Assembly: GCA_017163975.1 (NCBI GenBank)
Contig: JAFFSR010000373.1
Span: forward strand, 1-64,000
Direction of reading: 5' to 3'
DNA: 64,000 nucleotides
Source: Anastatus disparis
Taxonomy: Eukaryota; Arthropoda; Insecta; Hymenoptera; Eupelmidae
In this document: piece after piece, positions 57,903-64,000 of the stretch
How positions within the stretch are numbered: position 1 is the stretch's first letter
Layout of the letters: each line of letters begins with the position of its first letter
The notes under the pieces: model-generated
Seen by the model: the letters and a program-made list of their open reading frames with translations, nothing else
Told to the model about the DNA's origin: nothing
Databases searched by the model: none
Made by a program: the position numbers and the translations under genes

Positions 57903-60759
57903 CTGTCGCGGAAATGTTATTCTATACTTCAAAGGCTTTTAAAATATAAATTTGATATTTTACTCTGTATTTCTGAAGCTTGATGACCAGGATTAATACG
58001 ATAGTACATCAAACTGAATTAGATTAGTATGTTTCGGAGTATTTTATTATTGCAGAGTGAAATCCGCAAATACCAAGATTCTATCATTTCTCCTATGGTG
58101 AAGCTTTTAATTGTGTCACTATCCTCTTATTTTAACTTCTGCCAAAGAATTACTCAACATCAAATACATTAAAACAAAACATGTCGAGACAATGTTTTTT
58201 TGTATGTTATAAACAATAATTAGTGAGAAATTTTCAATTTCACATAGCACTGGCTGCGATTAGTATATTTATAAGTATTTTATTATTGCCACCTGATCTC
58301 AAACGAGTCGAAAATTTTATTATTTATTATATCCAAAATCTCATATTTCTCCTAATATTCTACGGATAAATACTGCTGCCGAAAGTATTCCTAAAGTTGA
58401 CATGACATTAAGAGCAAAAAATGTCGTGGAAATGTTAAAAATGTGATTGATGTCATGGTGGAGATATATAATTATGTAGACTTTATACAAGAATAAATAT
58501 GAAGTCATCGATCATTTCTTAATAACAAAGTGGATTTTATGGTTGTTAATTATAGAAGAATAGTGCGATTCCCAGCTACTTTATTGTTTTCGTAATCTAG
58601 AAATACATTGTTCTTTGATTGGTCCCAATATTGATGAATAAACATTAAGAGTACAAATTATCTTACTAAATAATTTTAAACGCTGCTCAGCATGAAGGCC
58701 TCCTGTACTATTTTATTGTTCCAACCATATGATAAACCAATTCAACGTTTTATTATTTATTTTATAGTGTCGTTAATGTTTCCTAATATTCTAAGGTTAT
58801 TGATTTGTGCTGAACGCATTCATATTGTTAACAAAACATTGAAAGCCGGAAATGTCGTGGAAATGTTGGAATGCTATTTAATGCTATGGCAAAGAGATAT
58901 TATTTCGTTGATAATATACAAGAATAAATATCAAGTCATTCATCATTTCTAAACAACATGGTGGATTCCGCGGTTGTTAGTTATACAAAAAGAATGCAAA
59001 ACTCGGCTCTCATATAAGTGTCTCTATTCTTATAATTTTTTGTTTGCTTATTAGTTCTAGTATCGATAAATGAACTTTCAAAGTACTTATTATCTCGATA
59101 AATAATTCAAAACGCTGTCTAGCGTCAATGCCTTTGATACTACTTGGTATCGGATTCATTCACAAGTATACAAAAATTATGTCCATTCGCAGCCGCTGTC
59201 GCGGAAATGTCATTCTGTACTTTAAAGGCTTTTGAAATATAAATTTGTTATTTTACTCTGTATTTCTGAAGCTTGATGACTAGGATTAATACGATAGTAC
59301 ATCGAACTGAATTAGATTAGTCTGTTTCGGAGTATTTTATTATTGCAGAGTGAAATCCGCAAATACCAAGATTCTATCATTTTTCCTATGGTGAAGCTTT
59401 TAATTGTGTCACTATCCTCTCATTTTAACTTCTGCCAAAGAATTACTCAACATTAAATACATTAAAACAAAACATGTCGAGACAATGTTTTTTTGTATGT
59501 TATAAACAATAATTAGTGAAAAATTTTTAATTTCACATAGCACTGGATGCGATTAGTATATTTATAAGTATTTTATTATTGCCACCTGATCTCAAACGAG
59601 TCGAATATTTTATTATTTATTATATCTAAAATCTCATATTTCTCCTAATATTCTACGGATAAATACTGCCGCCGGAAGTATTCGTAAAGTTGAGATGACA
59701 TTAAGAGCAAGAAATGTCGTGGAAATGTTAAAAATGAGATTGATGTTAAGGTGGAGTTATATAATTTTGTAGACTTTATACTAGAATGAATATGAAGTCA
59801 TCGATCTTTTATGAATCACAAAGTGGATTTCATGTTTGTTTATTACAAAAGAATAGTGCAATTCACAGCTACTTTATTGTTTCCGTATTCTAAAAATACA
59901 TTGTTTTGTGATTGGTCCCTATATTGAGGTATAAACATTAAGAGTACAAATTATCTCAATAAATTATTCTAAACGCCTCTCAGCATGAAAGCCTCCTGTA
60001 CTATTTTATTGTTGCAACCATATGATAAACCAATTCAACGTTACATTAATTATTTTATAGTGTCGTTTATGTTTCCTAATATTCTAAGGTTATTGATTTG
60101 TGCTGAACGCATTCATATAGTTAACAAAACATTGAAAGCCGGAAATGTTGTGGAAATGTTGGAATGCTATTTAATGCTATGGCGAAGAGATATTATTTTG
60201 TGGATAATATACAAGAATTAATATAAAGTCATTCGTCATTTCTTAACAACACGGTGGATCCCGCGGTTGTCAGTTATACAAAATGAATGCAAAACTCGGC
60301 TCTTATATAAGTGTCTGTATTCTTATAATTTTTTGTTTGCTTGTTGGTTCTAGTATCGATAAATAAACTTTTTACGTACCAATCATCTTGATAAATAATT
60401 TAAAACGCTGCCTAGCGTCAATACCTTTCAGACTACTTGGTATCGCATACATTCACAGGTATACAAAAATTATGTCCTATCGCAGCCGCTGTCGTGGAAA
60501 TGTCATTCTATACTATAAAGGCTTTTAACATATAAATTTGTTATTTTACTCTGTATTTCTGAAGCAATGGTGACTAGGATTACTATAATAGTAGATCGAA
60601 CTGAATTAAATTAGTCTGTTCCGGCGTATTTCATTATTGCAGCGTGGAATATGCAGATACCAAGATTCTATCATTTTTCCAAAAAAGAAACATTTAATTG
60701 TATCACTATCCTCTGATTTCAACTTCTGCCAAAGAATTACTTAACATTAAATACATTAA

Positions 60760-61144
60760 CGGTAGGCCGGAGTAGAACCTGATACCGACCGAGTAAAAAT
60801 TGAGTTGTTTAATATTTACTCAAGTTTTAATCAATGTATCTTTAAAATAAAGGTCGAGCGCAATAAATATTGTTATCATAAACATCTATGCACAAGAAAA
60901 AAAATATCTACCAGTTCGTTTTTGAGAAAAGTAAGTAACGCGAAAATATTATTAACATGAACTTTTACTTTGGCGTTACTTACTTTTCTCAAAAACGAAC
61001 CGGTAGATATTTTATTTCTTGTGCATATATGTTCATAATAATAATATCTACTGCGCTCGACCTTTAATTTGAAGATACACCGATTAAAACTTGAGTAAAT
61101 AACAAAAATGCCAATTAGACAAGGACAGCGAATCGAGCCTGCTC
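60760..61144. mobile_element. Foldback MITE in array 2, TTAA target duplication
   Basis: TTAA at 60756-60759 and 61145-61148. Other array units have ACATTAAAACAAAACATGTC at the same place with a single TTAA, so the insertion is exact. Arms pair strongly near the centre (TACCAGTTCGTTTTTGAGAA with its inverse ending GAACCGGTAGATATTTT) and further out (AAGGTCGAGCGCAATAAATA / TCTACTGCGCTCGACCTTTA). The right end inverted, GAGCAGGCTCGATTCGCTGT, then CCTTGTCTAATTGGCA, resembles the ends at 16008 and 22394. No coding capacity. Confidence 0.88.
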
Positions 61145-62550
61145 TTAAAACAAATCATGTCAAGACTATGTTTTTTTGTATGTTATAAACAATAATTAGT
61201 AAAAAATTTCTAATTTTACATAACACTGGGTGCGATTAGTCTATTTGAAAGTATTTCATTATGTCCACCTGATTTTCAACGATTCGAATATTTTATTATT
61301 TATCACATCCTAAATCTCATATTCTCTCTAATATTCTACGGATAAATACGGCTGCCGAAAGTATTCCTAGAGTTGACATGACATTAAGAGCAAGAAATGT
61401 CGTGGAAATGTTAAAGTTGTCATTGATGCCATAATGGAGATATATGATTATGTAGACTTCATACAAGAATAAATATGAAGTCATCGATCATTTTTTAATA
61501 ACAAAGTGGATTTTATGGTTGTTAATTATAAAAGAATAGTGCGATTCCCATCTACTTTATTGTTTTCGTAATCTAAAAATACATTGTTCTTTGATTGGTC
61601 CCAATATTGATGAATAAACATTAAGAGTACAAATTATCTTAATAAATAATTTTTAACGCTGCTCAGCATGAAGGCCTCCTGTACTATTTCATTGCTGCAA
61701 CCATATAATAACCTATTTCAACGATTTATTATTTATTCTATAGTGTCGTTTATGTTTCCTAATATTCTAAGGCTATTGATTTGTGCTGAACGCATTCATA
61801 TAGTTAACAAACCATTGAAAGCCGGAAATGTCGTGAAAATGTTGGAATGCTATTGAATGCTATGGCGAAGAGATATTATTTTGTAGATAATATACAAGAA
61901 AGAATATAAAGTCATTTATCATTTCTAAACAACATGGTGGATCCCGCGGTTGTTAGTTGTACAAACAGAATGCAAAACTCGGCTCTTATATAAGTGTCTG
62001 TATTCTTATAATTTCTTGTTTGCTTATTGTTTCTAGTATCGATAAATAAACTTTCAAAGTACTAATTACCTTGATTAATAATTCAAAACGCTGCCCAGCG
62101 TCAATGCTTTTCATACTACTTGTTATCGCATACATTCACAAGTATACCAAAATTATGTCTTATCGCAGCTGCTGTCGTGGAAATGTCATTCTAAACTTGA
62201 AAGGCTTCCAAACTATAAATTTGTTACTTTACTTTGTATTTCTAAAACAATGATGACTAGGATTAATACAATAGTACATCAAACTGAATTAAATTAGTTT
62301 GTTTCGGAGTATTTCATTATTGCAGCGTGGAATTCGTAGATACCAAGATTTTATCATTTTTTCCAATGGAGAAGCTTTTAATTGTGTCACTTTCCTCTGA
62401 TTTTAACTTCTGCTAAAGAATTACTAAACATTAAATACATTAAAAGAAAACATGTCGAGACAATGTTTTTTTGTATGTTATAAACAATAATTAGTAAAGA
62501 ATTTTTAATTTCACATATCACTAGATGCGATTAGTCAATTTAAAAGTATT

Positions 62551-63887
62551 TTTTTTTTTTATTTATTTAAAGCAATTTTAACTTCCATAAAGAAGTTATT
62601 TTGCTGCAACAATCTTGGTTACAATGTGTTACAAAATTACAAGTTTATTTTACATTTTTGTAAGTATGAAAATATAGTTGTACATAGTGTTCTGTTTGGA
62701 GTTGCGAGTAGTACATCACTTGATATCGGTAGTTTGTAGTCGAGCTTTTTAAGTTTTACAAGAAATTCGATTCTCTGATGGTTATATAGCGGACAGTTCC
62801 ATAGAATGTGATCTAGGTCTTGTTTAATGTGACCGCATTCACATTTTGGGTCGCTTACAATATTTACTTTTGCTAAGGAATACGACAGGTTGTAATGATC
62901 AGACCTGAATCTATTTATGGTGGTGATAATTTTACGTCGCAGGTTTAATTTTGAAAACCACGGTGAAGAGGAGTTTTTAAAAAATTGGCTAAAGTATTTA
63001 CTCCTTTGTGTTGGCCTTGACCGACTACTATTTCTACAGTGGCTTCAGAGGCAGATTTTCTGTGTAGTTGTTTAAGATCAGTAAATGGAATTTTTAAAGA
63101 ATTAGTTGTTGCCTTAGAAGCTGCTTCTTTTGCTAATGAGTCGGCTTTTTCATTGCCGTCTATTCCAATGTGCGAGGGAATCTAACAAAATTTAATTGTA
63201 CTGTTATTAGGGGTAGTAGTTGTGAATTCATGTATTTTATTTTTAAGTGTTAAAATGTAAGGGTTTGTGCGTATGTTTAAGTTGTGTGTTTTTAGGGTTA
63301 ATAGTACACTAAGTGAGTCTGTAAAAATGATGACATTGCGGTTGGGAGAATTCACGGCTATGTTAACAGCGTCAATCAAGGCCACACATTCCATTGTGAA
63401 TATAGATGCAGTTTTGAACATACTTTTTGTTACGTATTTGTTTTGTTCTGGACAGAGGGCGGCGCTACCGCATGATGGAGAGTCAGATTTACTCCCATCA
63501 GTGTATATAGCATACGAGTTGTTAATTTTTAGGAGTTCATTAATTTTTGTGTTTGGGTCTTTATTTGCTGTTAAGGACTTGCCAAAGTCAGTGTTAATGT
63601 TGATGGCTTTTTTTGATACATCATATTTTTGTAAGTAGATTTCAAAATTCTTTCTAGAGATAATAAGTTTATTGTATTTATCGAAGCTACTTAAACATTG
63701 TTGAAATATGCTATTTTTTAATTTTTTTTGATTTTTAGAATTTTCTTTTACAATTAAGTTTTTGAATCTAGTTATTGTTTCGTATACTGAGAGATTTTGA
63801 TGGGAGTGTATTTTGCTTAAATAATTATTACATAAGTATTTACTGCGCTGCTCTAAGAATTGAATTTTGGATTCTGCTATGAGTATA
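62551..63887 (-). mobile_element. LINE (non-LTR retrotransposon) 3' end with poly(A) tail
   Basis: The minus strand reads through RNase H and a Cys/His end to a stop at 62637-62639. A short 3' UTR and AATAAATAAAAAAAAAAA follow (plus-strand poly-T at 62551-62561). It is inserted in array 2 after AAAAGTATTT; other units continue AATTATGTCCACCTGA or CATTATGTCC there. The 5' side is cut by a TTAA MITE at 63888 onward, so endonuclease and RT are outside the window or lost. RNase H plus terminal CCHC suggests an I-like clade; this is inference. Confidence 0.88.
62637..63887 (-). pseudogene. LINE ORF2 C-terminus: RNase H and CCHC, one in-frame stop
   Basis: The frame is open from 63887 to the stop at 62637-62639 except for TAG at 63182-63184. 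RNase H landmarks are YTDGSKSDSPSCGSAALCPE (first Asp), ASIFTMECVALIDAV (Glu) and VIIFTDSLSVL (second Asp). After the stop come IPSHIGIDGNEKADSLAKEA (fourth acidic site and NEKAD) and a C-terminal CECGHIKQDLDHILWNCPLY, a C-x-C...H...C knuckle typical of insect LINE ends. The upstream part (about 120 residues, Lys/Asn-rich) links to the missing RT. RNase H would remove RNA during target-primed reverse transcription. With a single stop, this is a relatively young copy. Confidence 0.85.
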
Positions 63888-63891
63888 TTAA

Positions 63892-64000
63892 CAGGAGGTC
63901 ACGTATCTCTGTCCTTTTCTAATCAAAGCATTGAGTTTTTTACAAAAACTAATAACTTTAGCAAAAAATGAAGAGAAAGCCGCATCTCGTATCAAAAAAA
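63892..64000. mobile_element. Left end of a TTAA foldback MITE, cut by the window edge
   Basis: TTAA at 63888-63891, then CAGGAGGTCACGTATCTCTG and TCCTTTTCTAATCAAAGCAT. This resembles the left end of the 20617 element (GAGGCCGCTGTATCTCTGTC, CTTTTCTAATTAAAAAATTG). The AAAAATGAAGAGAAAGCCGC part resembles AAAAATAAAGAGATGGTTTC there. It interrupts the LINE frame. The right arm lies beyond 64000. Confidence 0.7.

Larger units (their letters stand above)
53205..61856 (+). other. Recurrent short ORF in array 2 (seven copies, doubtful gene)
   Basis: A frame starting MKASCTI..LLQPY.N is repeated once per 1,293-bp unit: 53205-53438 (N-terminus shifted), 54471-54710, 55763-55960, 57056-57316, 58692-58952, 59985-60221 and 61668-61856. 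Full copies reach 86 residues ending YKNKYKVIHHF. The middle is hydrophobic (FIIYFIVSFMFPNILRLLIC) and GNVVEMLECY is the translation of the box. Copies end at different stops and many differences change amino acids, as expected of a non-coding satellite. I recognise no family. Most likely a by-product of the repeat; a small membrane peptide cannot be excluded. Confidence 0.25.
52128..62550 (+). repeat. Satellite array 2: 1,293-bp higher-order repeat of three box-started monomers
   Basis: The box TGTCGTGGAAATGT (variants TGTCGCGG, TGTCATGG) starts three monomer types. Type 1 continues TTAAAAATGTCATTGATG, type 2 TTGGAATGCTATTTAATG, type 3 CATTCTATACTTTAAAGG. Box starts: 52148, 52493, 52909, 53339, 53683, 54202, 54632, 54975, 55493, 55924, 56267, 56786, 57218, 57560, 57903, 58422, 58853, 59197, 59715, 60147, 60490, 61399, 61830 and 62173. 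Steps are about 431 (1 to 2), 343 (2 to 3) and 519 (3 to 1), summing to 1,293. Exceptions: 416 in the first unit (deletion), one extra 343 at 57.2-57.9 kb, and 909 at 60.5 kb (MITE). Types 1 and 2 share ATACAAGAATAAATATGAAG-like sequence and are old paralogues. Confidence 0.92.

Noticed and set aside
52128..62550. True CENP-B box
   Set aside because: TGTCGTGGAAATGT resembles part of the motif but lacks the CGGG positions regarded as essential. Kept only as an analogy.
37040..62550. CRISPR array
   Set aside because: The repeats are long, degenerate, without short uniform spacers, and in eukaryotic transposon-rich DNA.

Overview
This is eukaryotic, AT-rich, repeat-dominated DNA, most likely from an insect and possibly a hymenopteran. 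The evidence is a BEL/Pao retroelement whose primer-binding site fits an arthropod tRNA-Arg, several tRNA-derived SINE families, an RNase H-bearing LINE tail and many non-autonomous DNA elements. The order-level guess is weak. I see no intact host protein-coding gene and no rRNA or functional tRNA gene. Most long open frames are either read through simple repeats or belong to decayed mobile elements.

Layout. (1) 1-8378: a huge simple-sequence block. It begins as a GC-rich alternating purine/pyrimidine array (TGCG/CGTG), passes through a mixed TGCATGCACGTACAT zone and becomes CATACACATA repeats. It closes with a pyrimidine-rich GTCTCT/TTCGTC block. The CACATA block plus pyrimidine block occurs twice. 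(2) 8.4-27.6 kb: AT-rich DNA carrying SINEs, an LTR element with a short gag-like remnant, an eroded retroelement Gag-like frame, TTAA-flanked foldback MITEs and a second foldback family ending CTAGGAGAGT. (3) 27.6-35.3 kb: a GGAAT/ATTCC-type satellite split by a minus-strand BEL/Pao element (311-bp LTRs, TATTT target duplication, gag-PR-RT-RNase H-integrase recognisable but interrupted by 12 stops and a frameshift). (4) 35.4-37.0 kb: a large foldback element and a cluster of GCCCGGGC-centred palindromic repeats. (5) 37.0-51.7 kb: a degenerate satellite of 57-bp monomers organised into roughly 3-kb higher-order units. (6) 52.1-62.5 kb: a second array with a 1,293-bp higher-order period made of three monomers (about 431, 343 and 519 bp). 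(7) 62.55-64 kb: a LINE 3' end on the minus strand with a foldback MITE inserted upstream.

The most interesting signal is that arrays (5) and (6) are both punctuated by the same short box, ACATTTCCACGACA (reverse complement TGTCGTGGAAATGT). The box runs one way in the first array and the other way in the second, with the switch at about 51.75-52.13 kb. The box is the common start of all three monomer types in array 6, and one crossover between monomers maps onto it. Because the arrays supply multiple unoccupied copies of each site, several insertions (SINE, TA-flanked MITE, TTAA foldback, CTAGGAGAGT foldback) can be delimited almost to the base by comparison with their empty sites.

All family assignments come from reading the sequence by eye. 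No database search, alignment or folding program was run.
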